From Pseudomonadota bacterium (GTDB taxonomy: Bacteria > Pseudomonadota > Alphaproteobacteria > Micropepsales > Micropepsaceae): DNA of 54,058 nucleotides. The notes beneath the pieces were generated by a model. The model saw nothing but the letters and a program-made list of their open reading frames with translations, made no database searches and had not been told where the DNA came from. The first letter of the stretch is position 1. The number at the start of each line of letters is the position of its first letter. The stretch covers positions 1 to 54,058 of the forward strand of contig JACQDN010000035.1 of NCBI GenBank assembly GCA_016201105.1, in the 5' to 3' direction. Made by a program: the position numbers and the translations under genes. Below are positions 10,084 to 19,115 of the stretch, one piece after another.

Positions 10084-10099
10084 TGTCACGATCGTTACA
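10084..10099. promoter_or_regulatory. candidate Crp/Fnr-type operator
   Basis: The 16-base sequence TGTCACGATCGTTACA is a near-perfect palindrome (TGT-x-ACGATCGT-x-ACA) in the 81-base gap between the divergent dioxygenase and Crp/Fnr genes. The TGT-N10-ACA layout is that of Crp-family sites. It overlaps the alternative TTG start of the regulator, which favours the GTG start at 10110. Confidence 0.5.
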
Positions 10100-10109
10100 G
10101 TCTGGATCG

Positions 10110-10787
10110 GTGAACGGCAAATTTCTCGTGCTCCAGCGCAATCCATGGTTTGCGCGCCAGCCGCCAAGGCTGCGCGACGCCTTGCTGGAGCGTTCGCGCG
10201 TATCGCGTATCGAAACTGGGCGCTGGATCTATGGCACCGGCGACGCCCTCAACGGCCTCTACGGCGTGCTCGAAGGCTCGGTGCAGCTGCTGATGACGCC
10301 GGGCGACGGCGAACCGCGCTTGCTCGATATCGCGCCCGCCGGACAGTTGTTCGGACAGGCGGCGCATTTCGGCGGCGGCCCGCGCCTTGTCACCGCCATC
10401 GCCGGCGAGCCGACACTGTTGCTGCATGTGCCGGACTACGCGCTTGCCGAAGTCGCGCGCAGCGAACCGACGATCTGGCGCAACTTCACGGCGCTGCTCT
10501 ACGCCCAGCTCGCCGGCGCGTTGCAATTGGTGACACTTCTGATTCATTTGCCGCCGCCCGAGCGCATTGCAGCACGCCTCGCCTTGCTGACGCTCACGAG
10601 CGACACGATCTCGCTCACACAGTCTCAGCTTGCAGAGTTGTGCGGCCTGTCGCGCAAGACCGTGAACGGACATCTTCGCAAGCTCGCAAGAGAGAAGATC
10701 ATCGCCGTGAACTATCACAGCGTCACGGTACTCCACCGCGAAAAGCTGCACGCCCGCGCCGGCGGAATTCTGCGCGCGATGTTATGA
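10110..10787 (+). CDS. Crp/Fnr family transcriptional regulator
   Basis: A DNA-binding regulator of about 225 residues with an N-terminal cyclic-nucleotide-binding-like beta barrel (including a GDALNGLYGVLEGSVQL segment) and a C-terminal winged helix, whose recognition region reads QLAELCGLSRKTVNGHLRKL. There are no clustered cysteines, so it is not an Fe-S Fnr. The start is uncertain: GTG 10110 is chosen because an operator-like palindrome lies just before it; TTG 10083 would add nine residues. The ligand is unknown. Its 3' end overlaps the convergent MFS gene by six bases. Confidence 0.88.
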   Translation: MNGKFLVLQRNPWFARQPPRLRDALLERSRVSRIETGRWIYGTGDALNGLYGVLEGSVQLLMTPGDGEPRLLDIAPAGQLFGQAAHFGGGPRLVTAIAGEPTLLLHVPDYALAEVARSEPTIWRNFTALLYAQLAGALQLVTLLIHLPPPERIAARLALLTLTSDTISLTQSQLAELCGLSRKTVNGHLRKLAREKIIAVNYHSVTVLHREKLHARAGGILRAML

Positions 10788-12047
10788 AGCCGGCTGTGCC
10801 GCGCGCCTTGCGAGCGGCCCCGAGAGCGCGAGAATCACGACGGCCGTCATGATCAATCCCAGAGCCAGCACGGCGAAGCCCGCCGAATACCCGCCCGTCG
10901 CCGTCTTGAACCATCCCATCAGATAGGGACCGAAGAAGCCGCCCAGATTGGCGATGGAATTGATCAGAGCGATTCCACCGGCGGCGGCCGTGCCGCTGAG
11001 AAACGACGGCGGCAAGGTCCAGAACACGGTGATGGAGGCGTAGATGCCCATGGTGGCAACGCAAAGCGCGATCACCGACCACAAACTTGTGCCGAGCAAG
11101 GCGGCGGCAAACAACGCGATGGCGGCAATACCGGCGGCAAGACTTGTGTGGCGGAAGCGTTCACCGCTGCGATCGCTAGAGGCGCCCCAAACGAGCATCG
11201 CGACTACACTCAAAACGTAAGGCACTGCGACAACGAGCCCGGTTTGGAAAATGCTGAAGCCCAGGCCCTTCACGATCTGCGGCAACCAGAGGCCCACGCC
11301 GTACAGCGCGAGCACGATTCCAAAATCGGGAATGGCGAGAAGCCACACGCGCACGTCCTTCAGCATCGGCCACAAAGCGCTGTGATCGCCGGGAGGATCT
11401 TCTGCGAGCCGCGCCTTGATCGCCTGCTTTTCTTCGCGGCTGAGCCACGAGGCTTTTTCCGGCGCATCGGGCAGCCAGGCGAGCACGCAGAATCCGAGAA
11501 TGACGGCCGGCAGCCCTTCGATCAGGAAAAGCCACTGCCAACCATGCAGGCCGTAGAATCCTTCGAGATTCAACAACAAACCCGACACGGGCGAACCGAC
11601 GACGTTGGCGAGCGCGATCGCGGCGAGAAACATCGCCATGAAGCGGCCGCGCATCGCGGCGGGAAACCAGTGCGTCAGATAATAGACGATCCCCGGAAAG
11701 AACCCGGCTTCGGCGACACCGAGGAGAAAGCGCAAGCCATAGATGCTGTATTCGCCTTGCGCGAAGGCCATCGCCATCGATACCAGACCCCACGTGATCA
11801 TGATGCGGCAGATCCAGGCCCGCGCGCCCACGCGCGCGAGAATCACATTCGACGGCACTTCGAAGAAGAAATAGCCGATGAAGAAGATGCCGCCGGCAAT
11901 GCCGAAGGCCGTGTCGGAGATCGACAGATCCTTGTTCATGGTCAGCGCGGCAAAGCCGACATTTACGCGGTCGAGGAAACAGGCGACGTACAAAATCCCC
12001 AGAAAAGGAAAAAGCCGCCACGCGGCTTTGCTGAACGCGTTATCCAT
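10782..12047 (-). CDS. MFS transporter, anion:cation symporter (ACS) type
   Basis: A 421-residue inner-membrane permease with about twelve hydrophobic segments. The DRVNVGFAAL segment in helix 1 and the FFFEVPSN segment are signatures of the ACS family, which includes phthalate, tartrate and glucarate permeases. Between helices 6 and 7 is a polar loop with a WLSREEK motif, also typical. The substrate is probably an organic anion. A repeat-rich region lies upstream and an unrelated regulator faces it. Confidence 0.9.
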   Translation of the reverse strand: MDNAFSKAAWRLFPFLGILYVACFLDRVNVGFAALTMNKDLSISDTAFGIAGGIFFIGYFFFEVPSNVILARVGARAWICRIMITWGLVSMAMAFAQGEYSIYGLRFLLGVAEAGFFPGIVYYLTHWFPAAMRGRFMAMFLAAIALANVVGSPVSGLLLNLEGFYGLHGWQWLFLIEGLPAVILGFCVLAWLPDAPEKASWLSREEKQAIKARLAEDPPGDHSALWPMLKDVRVWLLAIPDFGIVLALYGVGLWLPQIVKGLGFSIFQTGLVVAVPYVLSVVAMLVWGASSDRSGERFRHTSLAAGIAAIALFAAALLGTSLWSVIALCVATMGIYASITVFWTLPPSFLSGTAAAGGIALINSIANLGGFFGPYLMGWFKTATGGYSAGFAVLALGLIMTAVVILALSGPLARRAAQPAS

Positions 12048-12063
12048 CCGAACTCCGGTCTAC

Positions 12064-12221
12064 CCTTCCCTTGAGTGAGGGTCGAAATCTTTGCGAACGA
12101 AGTGAGCGAAGATTTCGGGAAGAGGGTCAAGCTGGCGAGTTCATGGCAAGCCCCCTCCCCGAAATTTGCTTCGCAAATTTCGACCCTCCCTCAAGGGGCC
12201 CTCAAGGGGCCCTCAACGGGA
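12064..12221. repeat. intergenic palindromic repeat, family A copy 1
   Basis: A roughly 160-base element that folds on itself: CCTTGAGTGAGGGTCGAAAT at the left pairs with the AATTTCGACCCTCCCTCAAGG end at the right, and the inner CCGAAATTTGCTTCGCAAATTTCG is a hairpin. A related copy is at 23,541-23,690. The final part repeats AAGGGGCCCTC twice. It sits between the MFS and AsmA genes. Confidence 0.75.
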
Positions 12222-12241
12222 GGATAGATGAGCTGTTCTGT

Positions 12242-14356
12242 CTAGCCCCGCCGGGTCTTCACACGAACACCTTCGTCTTTTGCCTCGGCGAGAAGTGCCG
12301 AGCAATTGGCGTCATCGGCGAGCCCGGGATTGACGAAGGGCAGCAGCGCCGCGATGGGCGAGAGCAGAACGCCTGCCGCGACCGCCAAGCCGCCCTGGGC
12401 GACGGCATTCGACGCATCGATCCCCACTTCGGGCTTCACAAGCGGGCCCTTGACGGTGATCGGTGTGCGCAGTCGCAACAGTTCCAGGCTCTTCGGTTCG
12501 CCTTTCAGCGCCAGATCCAGCCGCTCATTGCGCAGATCGACCTTGCCGCTGCCTTCGGCGCGAACCACATCGGTGTCGAACACAAAATTCTGCACCTTCA
12601 GCACGCCGTCCTTGGCCTCGAAATGGGCGACGCCGCAGCGGATTTCCGTCTGCGATTTATCGCCGAACAGAAGCGGGACGAGTCCCTTGGTGACATTGAC
12701 GCCCATCAGCTCAGCGAATGCCTTGCGCATTTCTCCATGCGGAACGACCGCCGTGACCGTTCCGGTCGCGGTCGAGGCCGCCTTGTGAATCGAATTTCCC
12801 AAGGCGTGGACTTTGACGCGCGCCTCCAGCGTGCCTTCCAACGGTTTGTCCTTGCCGGGGAAGAACTGTTCGAGCGTCAAGTCCGTAAAGCGCACATCGA
12901 CATCGCTGGCCGGCACATCGTTGCGGGCGTCGATGCGCGCCTTGCCGGCAATCGTGCCGTGCGCGAAAACGACCTTGATTGGACTGAGTCCCAAGACGCC
13001 GTGATCGAGCGTCGCCCTGACTTGCAGCGAGCGCAGCGGGAAATCGCGAGACTTGATGGTCTCCGCCTCGTAGGAGACATTCGCATCCATCTGGCGCACA
13101 CGCTCGATTTGCAGGGGCGCATCGGGCAACACCATCGGCGCGGACCCCGCCTCCTTGACGGCCACGGCTTGCGCTTTCGCCTCCTGCGCCACTGAAGCGG
13201 TCCCGTGCTTTCCGATCGCAGGCGGGGCACCGAACAGCGGCCCGAGATCGTCGAAGTCCAGCGTGCGCGAGTGAAGTTTGCCGCTCAGGAACGTGCGCTC
13301 GCCGGACGCGTCGACGTAGAGATCGCCCTTGAGATCGCTGCCGCCGACAGTGCCTGCCAATCGTTCAAAACGATAACGCTGGCCGTCGCGCGTGAGATGG
13401 CCCTTCACCCGATAGGGCGGCGTGTTCGGCAGCGCCAGGCCCGTCAGATAATAGAGATCGGCCAAGTCCGGCCCGCTGAAGATCACCGACGCTTCAAAGT
13501 CTTTCAGATCGAACGGATGGATGATCTTGCCCCGTGCGATGACATGGGTGGCGCCGGCGCTCACATTGCCGCGGAATTCGTACGGCTTGGTTTCGTCGAC
13601 ATGGATCAGCGGTCCGCCGTGAATTTCGGCACGAAACGCGGCGCGGTTCAGGCGGCCGTCGCCCAAAAGTTCAAACGCGTTGTTGGCGTCGCGCCCGTTC
13701 TCGCGCGAATTGACGGTGCCGACGAAGGTCAATCCCCGCTTGGCATCGACGACACGAAGATGTCCGTCGTCGATCAGAAAGCGGCGGATCGGCGGCAAGG
13801 ATGAGGAACCGCCACTCGTCGTGGCGAACTGCCAATTGCTGCGCCCCGATTTGTCGCGCACCACCACCACATTCGGACTGACGATTTCCACCACCGGCAA
13901 GACGAGCCGACCGTGCAGCAACGGCCAGAACTTCGCTTCGACGTGGAGGTGGCGAACGGCGGCCATCTGCCCGCCGCCCGCCCAATCGGTATTGGCGATG
14001 GTCACGCCATCGGCGGAGATGCTCGGCTGGATTGAGAGAACACGCAGATGCAGATCGCCTGCGATCTGGACCTGACGGCCGAGGCGCGCAGAGAGCCAAT
14101 ACGTGATCGGTTGGCGAAGGGCATTGCCGGAAATCGCCGCAAGCGCCAAAGAGGCCGCGATGATCGCGCCACCGAGAATCGTTGCGATCCAGAAGCCGGC
14201 CGATGGGTTGCGGTGTTTTCGCCGTCCACGCTGGGCACGGCGCCGTTCGCGGCGTTGTTCGCGCCAGATCGCCAAGCGCGCACGCGCATTGACCCAGCGC
14301 CGTTCGACATCGGCGCGCCACTGCGCGATTTTATCCTTCGCTTCGTTGCCGTTCAT
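12242..14356 (-). CDS. AsmA family protein
   Basis: A large envelope protein of the AsmA group, whose members are proposed to help lipid transport or outer-membrane assembly. From ATG 14356 it has 704 residues: a basic N-terminal stretch (residues 1-50, rich in Arg), one membrane helix at about 54-76, then a long beta-rich periplasmic domain with the AsmA pattern (WLSARLGRQVQIAGDLHL, then IANTDW) and a C-terminal DUF-like part including PLVKPEVGIDASN. The frame is open 80 codons further upstream, but that part has no family resemblance, and ATG 14356 directly precedes a typical cytosolic tail. Confidence 0.85.
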   Translation of the reverse strand: MNGNEAKDKIAQWRADVERRWVNARARLAIWREQRRERRRAQRGRRKHRNPSAGFWIATILGGAIIAASLALAAISGNALRQPITYWLSARLGRQVQIAGDLHLRVLSIQPSISADGVTIANTDWAGGGQMAAVRHLHVEAKFWPLLHGRLVLPVVEIVSPNVVVVRDKSGRSNWQFATTSGGSSSLPPIRRFLIDDGHLRVVDAKRGLTFVGTVNSRENGRDANNAFELLGDGRLNRAAFRAEIHGGPLIHVDETKPYEFRGNVSAGATHVIARGKIIHPFDLKDFEASVIFSGPDLADLYYLTGLALPNTPPYRVKGHLTRDGQRYRFERLAGTVGGSDLKGDLYVDASGERTFLSGKLHSRTLDFDDLGPLFGAPPAIGKHGTASVAQEAKAQAVAVKEAGSAPMVLPDAPLQIERVRQMDANVSYEAETIKSRDFPLRSLQVRATLDHGVLGLSPIKVVFAHGTIAGKARIDARNDVPASDVDVRFTDLTLEQFFPGKDKPLEGTLEARVKVHALGNSIHKAASTATGTVTAVVPHGEMRKAFAELMGVNVTKGLVPLLFGDKSQTEIRCGVAHFEAKDGVLKVQNFVFDTDVVRAEGSGKVDLRNERLDLALKGEPKSLELLRLRTPITVKGPLVKPEVGIDASNAVAQGGLAVAAGVLLSPIAALLPFVNPGLADDANCSALLAEAKDEGVRVKTRRG

Positions 14357-14639
14357 ATTTGACGCAACAGGAACTCGATGACTAAACGTTTGAAATCCCA
14401 TGCGGTTGATCGCAATCGCGATTCGCTGAAGGAAAGCGCAGAAAACCTCATTCCGATGACGCCTTAACGCTGCGGGGAACCGATCGGAAAGTTCCGTTTT
14501 GCGAGTCGCAATGACAATAATCATCATTGATCGTCGTCGCCCTTGCCGGTCCTCTCGGAGAAATTTGCAAGCGGCGACAGCTCCGTCGGCGATCACAAAT
14601 TTCCGTCAGTTGCGAATTTGATTTGACGACTCCGCGTTA

Positions 14640-14798
14640 GAGGCGGAGGCTTCGTGTGCCCTTCGCACCTTCGGTGCAGAGAGGGGCGTAAAGACGGGTC
14701 CGCCCGCCGGACCGGTCGGCCTAAGCGCAGGCAAACGCCCACAGGGCGACTGCGAAGGCCCAGCGAGGGCGCTGCCAAAGCAGCGCCCTTCGTTTTTT
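14640..14798 (+). ncRNA. candidate small RNA ending at an orphan terminator
   Basis: No coding gene runs rightward into the strong terminator at 14,767-14,798, so a non-coding transcript is inferred. The stretch before it forms consecutive hairpins: GCACC/GGTGC (14,665-14,677), GGTCCG/CGGACC (14,697-14,713), and CGCAG/CTGCG enclosing CGCCC/GGGCG (14,726-14,754). It is not recognisable as SRP RNA, RNase P RNA, tmRNA or tRNA. The 5' end is unknown; 14,640 is a guess. A 6S-like RNA cannot be ruled out. Confidence 0.45.
14767..14798 (+). terminator. intrinsic terminator of the candidate small RNA
   Basis: A perfect nine-base stem GGGCGCTGC/GCAGCGCCC with a four-base loop is followed by TTCG and six T residues on the plus strand. 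On the minus strand no T run follows, so it ends rightward transcripts only. The AsmA gene to its left is leftward and begins at 14,356. Confidence 0.85.
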
Positions 14799-14899
14799 GA
14801 GCTCCCGGAGTTTTTTGGATTTCCAGCGGTTTTTGGATTTCCGGCGTTCTTGGATTTCAAACGTTTGGGGCTTTTCTTCCTGGCTGAAAACCTCGCGCC

Positions 14900-14928
14900 T
14901 TGCCGCCCTGACCCCTTTGGGCTATACG
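14900..14928 (+). promoter_or_regulatory. sigma70-type promoter of the rpsF operon
   Basis: TTGCCG (14,900-14,905) and TATACG (14,923-14,928) are separated by exactly 17 bases. The implied leader is about 125 nucleotides and contains hairpins (GCCGC/GCGGC at about 14,930-14,946, and a GGCTC/GAGCC stem at about 14,970-15,002). A ribosomal-protein autoregulatory leader for S6/S18 is possible but the diagnostic motif was not verified. Confidence 0.6.
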
Positions 14929-15058
14929 CGCCGCCTTCCAAGCGGCTGCGGTCGTGAGGGGCCCTTTTGGGCTCATGCGCATGGTGCGCTTCCTCGCGAG
15001 CCAAAGCAGGTGAAGGCTACCCGGCCATCCTGCTCCGCAGACCCAGAAAGGGACGCAT

Positions 15059-15427
15059 ATGGCTCTCTACGAGCATCTCCTGATCGCGCGCCAGGACATC
15101 AGCGCGCAACAGGTGGACGCGCTGGCGACCCACCTCAAGACCATCGTCGAAGGCGAAGGCGGCAAAGTCGAGAAGCAGGAATATTGGGGCCTGCGCGGGC
15201 TTGCCTATCGCATCAAGAAGAACCGCAAGGGCCACTATGTTCTGTTGAACATCAATGCCCCCGCAGGCGCGGTGCAGGAACTCGAGCGCCAGCTCAAGAT
15301 CAACGAAGACGTGCTTCGCTACATCACCGTGAAGGTGGAGAAGTTCGAGCAGTCCTCGAACAAGAACAAGCGCGAGCGCGAGGACGGCAAAGTCGAAGGC
15401 GCCGCGACAGAGGAGACCGTGCAATGA
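15059..15427 (+). CDS. rpsF: 30S ribosomal protein bS6
   Basis: A 122-residue S6 protein starting with the family pattern [15 protein letters not shown] and containing [20 protein letters not shown], which packs against S18 in the 30S platform. The last 25 residues are charged and probably disordered, as is usual in alphaproteobacteria. An AAAGGGA ribosome binding site precedes ATG 15059. Its stop overlaps the rpsR start. Confidence 0.97.
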   Translation: MALYEHLLIARQDISAQQVDALATHLKTIVEGEGGKVEKQEYWGLRGLAYRIKKNRKGHYVLLNINAPAGAVQELERQLKINEDVLRYITVKVEKFEQSSNKNKREREDGKVEGAATEETVQ

Positions 15428-15729
15428 GTTTCGGAGGCGATCGCGAACGTTCCGGTGGTGGACGTGACGGTGGAGGCCGCGACGGCGGCCGTGAGGGCGG
15501 CGGACAGCGCCGTCCCTTCTTCCGCCGCAAGAAGACCTGCCCGTTCTCCGGCGCCAATGCGCCCAAGATCGATTACAAGGACGTCAAGCTCCTGCAGCGC
15601 TACATTTCCGAGCGTGGCAAGATCGTGCCGTCGCGCATCACCGCGGTTTCCGCCGGCAAGCAGCGCATTCTCGCGCAAGCCATCAAGCGCGCGCGCTTCA
15701 TGGCGCTCTTGCCCTACGTCGTGAAATAG
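15424..15729 (+). CDS. rpsR: 30S ribosomal protein bS18
   Basis: A 101-residue S18 starting at ATG 15424, which overlaps the rpsF TGA (ATGA). The conserved core includes [29 protein letters not shown] sequence and [14 protein letters not shown]. About 30 extra Gly/Arg/Asp-rich residues precede the core, in repeated GGRDGG units, making it longer than the usual 75-80 residues; this N-terminal extension probably is flexible. It partners with S6. Confidence 0.96.
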   Translation: MSFGGDRERSGGGRDGGGRDGGREGGGQRRPFFRRKKTCPFSGANAPKIDYKDVKLLQRYISERGKIVPSRITAVSAGKQRILAQAIKRARFMALLPYVVK

Positions 15730-15739
15730 GAGGCGCGCC

Positions 15740-16330
15740 ATGCAAGTCATTCTGCTCGAACGCGTCGAAAAGCTCGGCCAGATGGGCGACGAGGTGAAGG
15801 TCAAAGCCGGCTTTGCCCGCAACTACCTTCTGCCCAAGAAGAAGGCCCTGCGCGCAACGAAGGCCAACCGCGAATTCTTCCAGACCCAAAAGACCCAGCT
15901 TGAAGCGCGCAATCTCGAGCGCAAAAGCGAAGCCGAGAAGGTCGCCAAGACGCTGGACGGCAAGTCCTTTGTCTTGCTGCGCCAGGCCGGCGACCGCGGT
16001 CAGCTCTACGGCTCGGTGAGTCCCAAGGACATTGCCGACGCGATCAGCGCCGGCGGGTTCTCGATCGGCCGCACGCAGGTGCCGTTGGACAAGGCGATCA
16101 AGGATATCGGCCTCGTTGCGGTTTTCGTCGTGCTGCATCCCGAAGTGCGCGTAAAGGTGACGCTCAACGTGGCGCGCACCGAAGACGAAGCCGAGCGCCA
16201 GGCGCGCGGCGAAGACGTGCTCGCCGAACAGTCGCCCGAGGAGGAAGCCGCGCGGGAAGCGAAGGTCAACGCCGAAGCGATGTTCGAAGAAGGCGCCGGC
16301 CCGAAGAAGGAAGAAGGCGCCGAAGTCTGA
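15740..16330 (+). CDS. rplI: 50S ribosomal protein bL9
   Basis: A 196-residue L9 with the standard N-terminal domain ([20 protein letters not shown], then FARNYLLPK), a long connecting helix and the C-terminal domain. After residue 150 it has an acidic Ala/Glu-rich tail, so it is longer than E. coli L9 (about 149 residues), as in many alphaproteobacteria. A GGAGG site just before ATG 15740 serves as ribosome binding site. It is the last gene of the rpsF operon and is followed by a strong terminator. Confidence 0.97.
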   Translation: MQVILLERVEKLGQMGDEVKVKAGFARNYLLPKKKALRATKANREFFQTQKTQLEARNLERKSEAEKVAKTLDGKSFVLLRQAGDRGQLYGSVSPKDIADAISAGGFSIGRTQVPLDKAIKDIGLVAVFVVLHPEVRVKVTLNVARTEDEAERQARGEDVLAEQSPEEEAAREAKVNAEAMFEEGAGPKKEEGAEV

Positions 16331-16351
16331 TCGCGTCTCCATACGAATGCG

Positions 16352-16379
16352 AAAGGCCGGTCTCGCGACCGGCCTTTTT
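16352..16379 (+). terminator. intrinsic terminator of the rpsF-rpsR-rplI operon
   Basis: The stem GGCCGGTC/GACCGGCC with a TCGC loop is flanked by AAA and followed by five T residues, 22 bases after the rplI stop. Confidence 0.92.
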
Positions 16380-16414
16380 GTTGGAGGTGGAACGAACCTA
16401 TCCCATCCCAAAGC

Positions 16415-16509
16415 TCGTCATCGCCCGGCTTGTCCGGGCGACCCAATTTTCTTGTGTGAGCAGAAGATGGGTCACCCGGACCTCGCTTCGCTCGGCCGGG
16501 TGATGACGA
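16415..16509. repeat. intergenic imperfect palindrome (REP/MITE-like)
   Basis: A 95-base palindrome whose outer arms are TCGTCATCGCCCGGC and GCCGGGTGATGACGA, and whose inner arms are GTCCGGGCGACCCA and TGGGTCACCCGGAC. It lies between the rplI terminator and the convergent PAS-domain gene. Elements of this look are common in alphaproteobacterial intergenic regions (general knowledge, not searched). Confidence 0.75.
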
Positions 16510-16542
16510 TCTGGATTTGCTGGAAACCACCCTAACGGGTCA

Positions 16543-17070
16543 TCAGCGAGAGCAGCGAGGCATGCGGCTGGTATCGGTATTGGCCGGTACTGTCCCATTC
16601 GAACGGAAAGCGCCGAAGATCATGTTGACGGCCTCGCCGTCGTCGGAAAGCGGCGCCAGCATCGCATCGAAATATTTGGGATTCTGCGCGTACCACGCGC
16701 CCGAGCCGGTGACACGGACGGGCGCGCGCTTTTCGATGACGCCGCGATAGGCGTCCAACGTCGCCTCGACGCTGGACGCGCCGAAGGGGGCGATGACTTC
16801 GCTCATCAACCGCCCCACAGGATCGGCTGGAAAGAACTGCCTCAGATAGGTGCCGATAAGCCGGTAGCGAAAATCGGTGCCGCCCTCGATGACATCGATA
16901 AGAAGAATGTGGGGAAGCTGCTGCTTCAGCTGCGCCGGCGCAATGTCGCGACGGGCCGGCATCGCGCGGGCGCCGCGTTTTCCGCGCCAGTAGTCGCGCA
17001 CCGACGCAAGCACCGCCGGAAGTTCCGACGTGCCGTCGAACTCGACTATGGGCTGTGCGCTTGCCTGCAA
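16543..17070 (-). CDS. PAS_5-domain protein
   Basis: A 175-residue protein of the alphaproteobacterial PAS_5 (PF07310) group. The recognisable part is PHILLIDVI followed by DFRYRLIGTYL, and a late MLAPLSDDGEAVNMIFGAF strand. No output domain is attached, so it may be a sensor-only or adaptor protein; its partner is unknown. The gene is alone, convergent with rplI and divergent from panB. Confidence 0.8.
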   Translation of the reverse strand: MQASAQPIVEFDGTSELPAVLASVRDYWRGKRGARAMPARRDIAPAQLKQQLPHILLIDVIEGGTDFRYRLIGTYLRQFFPADPVGRLMSEVIAPFGASSVEATLDAYRGVIEKRAPVRVTGSGAWYAQNPKYFDAMLAPLSDDGEAVNMIFGAFRSNGTVPANTDTSRMPRCSR

Positions 17071-17350
17071 ACTGCGCCCCCGGCTTGGACGCAGTGTGGA
17101 ACTCGGGCGTTAATGCGCCGCTAAAAAATACTCGAGCGCAGGTTTCACCGGGCGGGCTTGGCGCCTGGCCCGGCGCCTTTGTCCGGACCGGAACATCGAA
17201 CGCAATCTCTTGCGTCACCAGCGTGCCATCCATCCTTTGGGGCATTCGCGAAACAATTTTCCCTTGAGAAGGCTGGACGAAACAGCTCTCGTTCGCAGGT
17301 GCAACATCGGCTATAGTGCCCCCGGTTTCACCGCCCATCGAGGAGCATCC

Positions 17351-18175
17351 GTGTCGGCCGTCGTTCAAACCAAACGCATTACCGTTCCCGAGATCCGGGC
17401 GCGCAAGAACGCCGAGCCGGTGGTTTGTCTCACCTGCTATCACGCGCACACGGCGCGCTGGCTCGACGACACTGTCGATCTCATGCTCGTGGGCGACAGC
17501 CTCGGCATGGTGATGCATGGCATGGAGAACACGCTCGGCGTCACCCTCGACATGATGATCCTGCACGGCAAGGCCGTGATGCGAGGCTCCAAGCGCGCGC
17601 TGGTCGTGGTGGACATGCCGTTCGGAACCTATGAGGAAAGCCCGCAGATCGCCTTTCGCAATGCCCATCGCATCATCCAGGAAACCGGCTGTACTGCGGT
17701 GAAGCTGGAAGGCGGCGCGCGCATCGCCGAACAGGTACATTTTCTCAGCGAACGCGGCATTCCGGTCATGGGTCACATCGGTCTTACGCCGCAAAAAATT
17801 CAGATCTTCGGCGGCTTCAAAACGCAGGGCCGCACGCTCGCGGAATGGCCCGCCATCGAAGCGGACGCCAAAGCGATCGCCGATGCCGGTGCCTTTGCCA
17901 TCGTCCTTGAAGGCATGGCCGAGCCCCTCGCCGCCAAGATCACGCGCGAGATCGAGGTGCCTACCGTCGGCATCGGCGCCTCGGCCGAATGCGACGGGCA
18001 GATTCTCGTGCTGGAGGACATGCTGGGCCTCAATCCCCAGCCGCCCAAATTCGTCCGCGAATACGCCCATATGGGTCCGGGCATCGAGGCGGCCGTAAAA
18101 GCCTACGCCGCAGACGTCCGCGAGCGCCGCTTCCCGGGCGCCGAGAACGTCTATTCCATGAAAAAGACGGGTTAG
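17351..18175 (+). CDS. panB: 3-methyl-2-oxobutanoate hydroxymethyltransferase
   Basis: First committed enzyme of pantothenate synthesis; it adds a hydroxymethyl group from 5,10-methylenetetrahydrofolate to 2-oxoisovalerate. Recognisable segments are [12 protein letters not shown] with Mg-binding Asp49, [16 protein letters not shown] and [12 protein letters not shown] 17351 is chosen as start because an AGGAG site lies seven bases before it and the 274-residue product has the standard length. An in-frame extension upstream would add about 47 unrelated residues. panC is not in the window. Confidence 0.95.
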   Translation: MSAVVQTKRITVPEIRARKNAEPVVCLTCYHAHTARWLDDTVDLMLVGDSLGMVMHGMENTLGVTLDMMILHGKAVMRGSKRALVVVDMPFGTYEESPQIAFRNAHRIIQETGCTAVKLEGGARIAEQVHFLSERGIPVMGHIGLTPQKIQIFGGFKTQGRTLAEWPAIEADAKAIADAGAFAIVLEGMAEPLAAKITREIEVPTVGIGASAECDGQILVLEDMLGLNPQPPKFVREYAHMGPGIEAAVKAYAADVRERRFPGAENVYSMKKTG

Positions 18176-18311
18176 GCCCTGTCATAAACCATTACGCCGG
18201 CTTCACTCTGCCGCGAGTTGCCTCCCGGGGAACGAGCGGCTAATTATCGCGCGCGCTCAAGGCCTTGGATCAGTCCCGCCGGCGCCTCTCGCCCAGGAAA
18301 GGACCGTCATC

Positions 18312-19115
18312 GTGTCAGACATCTTCCGCGAAGTTGAGGAGGACGTCCGTCGCGAACGCCTGGAGCGAATCTGGAAGGACTATGGCGACTACATCGTCGC
18401 CGGTATCGCCCTGGTGATTATCGCGGGGGCCGGACTGCAGCTCTGGCGCTACTACCACGCGCGTGAAATCGCCCGCGCCTCAGATACCTATCTGGAAGCC
18501 GAACAGATGGCGGCAAACGGGCAGTACGAACACGCGGCCACCGCTTTCGGCAAACTCGCCGACGATGCCCCGAGCGGTTATGCCCAGATTGCGCGGCTCC
18601 AGCACGCCGATGCCCTGCTCGCCAACGGCGACGCGCGCAATGCGTTGCAACTCTACAAAGAGATCGCCGCAGGCGACAACGAGTTGCTGGCGAACACCGC
18701 GCGCATTCGCGCCGGCTGGGCGACGGTGGAAACTTCCTCGCGCGGCGAATTGGAAGACCTGCTCGCGCCGATGACGAGCGCCGGCAGCGCGTGGCGCCAC
18801 ATGGCGCGCGAGATCCTCGCCTATTCCGACTATCGTCGCGGCGCCGTCGATGACGCGCAAAAGGAATACAAGAAACTCGCGGACGACAAGGACGCACCAT
18901 CGGCGCTGCGCGACAGGGCTCGGGCGATGTCGATTTTCATCGCAGCCGGCGGCGATCACGACTATGGAACGGTTCCCCAGCCGCCTAAACCGCCCGCCGC
19001 ACAGACGCCGCAAGACCTCTTAAATCCCCAGGTCAAAGCGACGCCGCCCGCCACCGACACGCAGCCACAAGACAAAGCGGCACAGAATCCCGCACAAGGT
19101 ACCAAGCCACAATGA
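18312..19115 (+). CDS. membrane-anchored TPR protein, YfgM/Tol-Pal-like (TPR_21 family)
   Basis: A 267-residue protein with a cytosolic N-terminus, one membrane helix at about residues 27-45, and a periplasmic part of TPR-like helices (residues 55-210) followed by a Pro/Gln-rich tail. The opening DIFREVEEDVRRERLERIWK-type sequence is the TPR_21 pattern. E. coli YfgM has the same build and lies next to bamB, where it works with periplasmic chaperones. Here too it precedes bamB and der, with an ATGA overlap to bamB. The start is GTG 18312. Confidence 0.85.
   Translation: MSDIFREVEEDVRRERLERIWKDYGDYIVAGIALVIIAGAGLQLWRYYHAREIARASDTYLEAEQMAANGQYEHAATAFGKLADDAPSGYAQIARLQHADALLANGDARNALQLYKEIAAGDNELLANTARIRAGWATVETSSRGELEDLLAPMTSAGSAWRHMAREILAYSDYRRGAVDDAQKEYKKLADDKDAPSALRDRARAMSIFIAAGGDHDYGTVPQPPKPPAAQTPQDLLNPQVKATPPATDTQPQDKAAQNPAQGTKPQ

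Noticed and set aside
14606..15004. Minus-strand proteins over the rpsF upstream region
   Set aside because: They are Arg/Pro-rich shadows across hairpins and the rpsF promoter, with no plausible start or family.
16532..18070. A 512-residue minus-strand frame over panB
   Set aside because: It is the antisense of panB followed by an out-of-frame reading of the PAS_5 gene, with no family resemblance.
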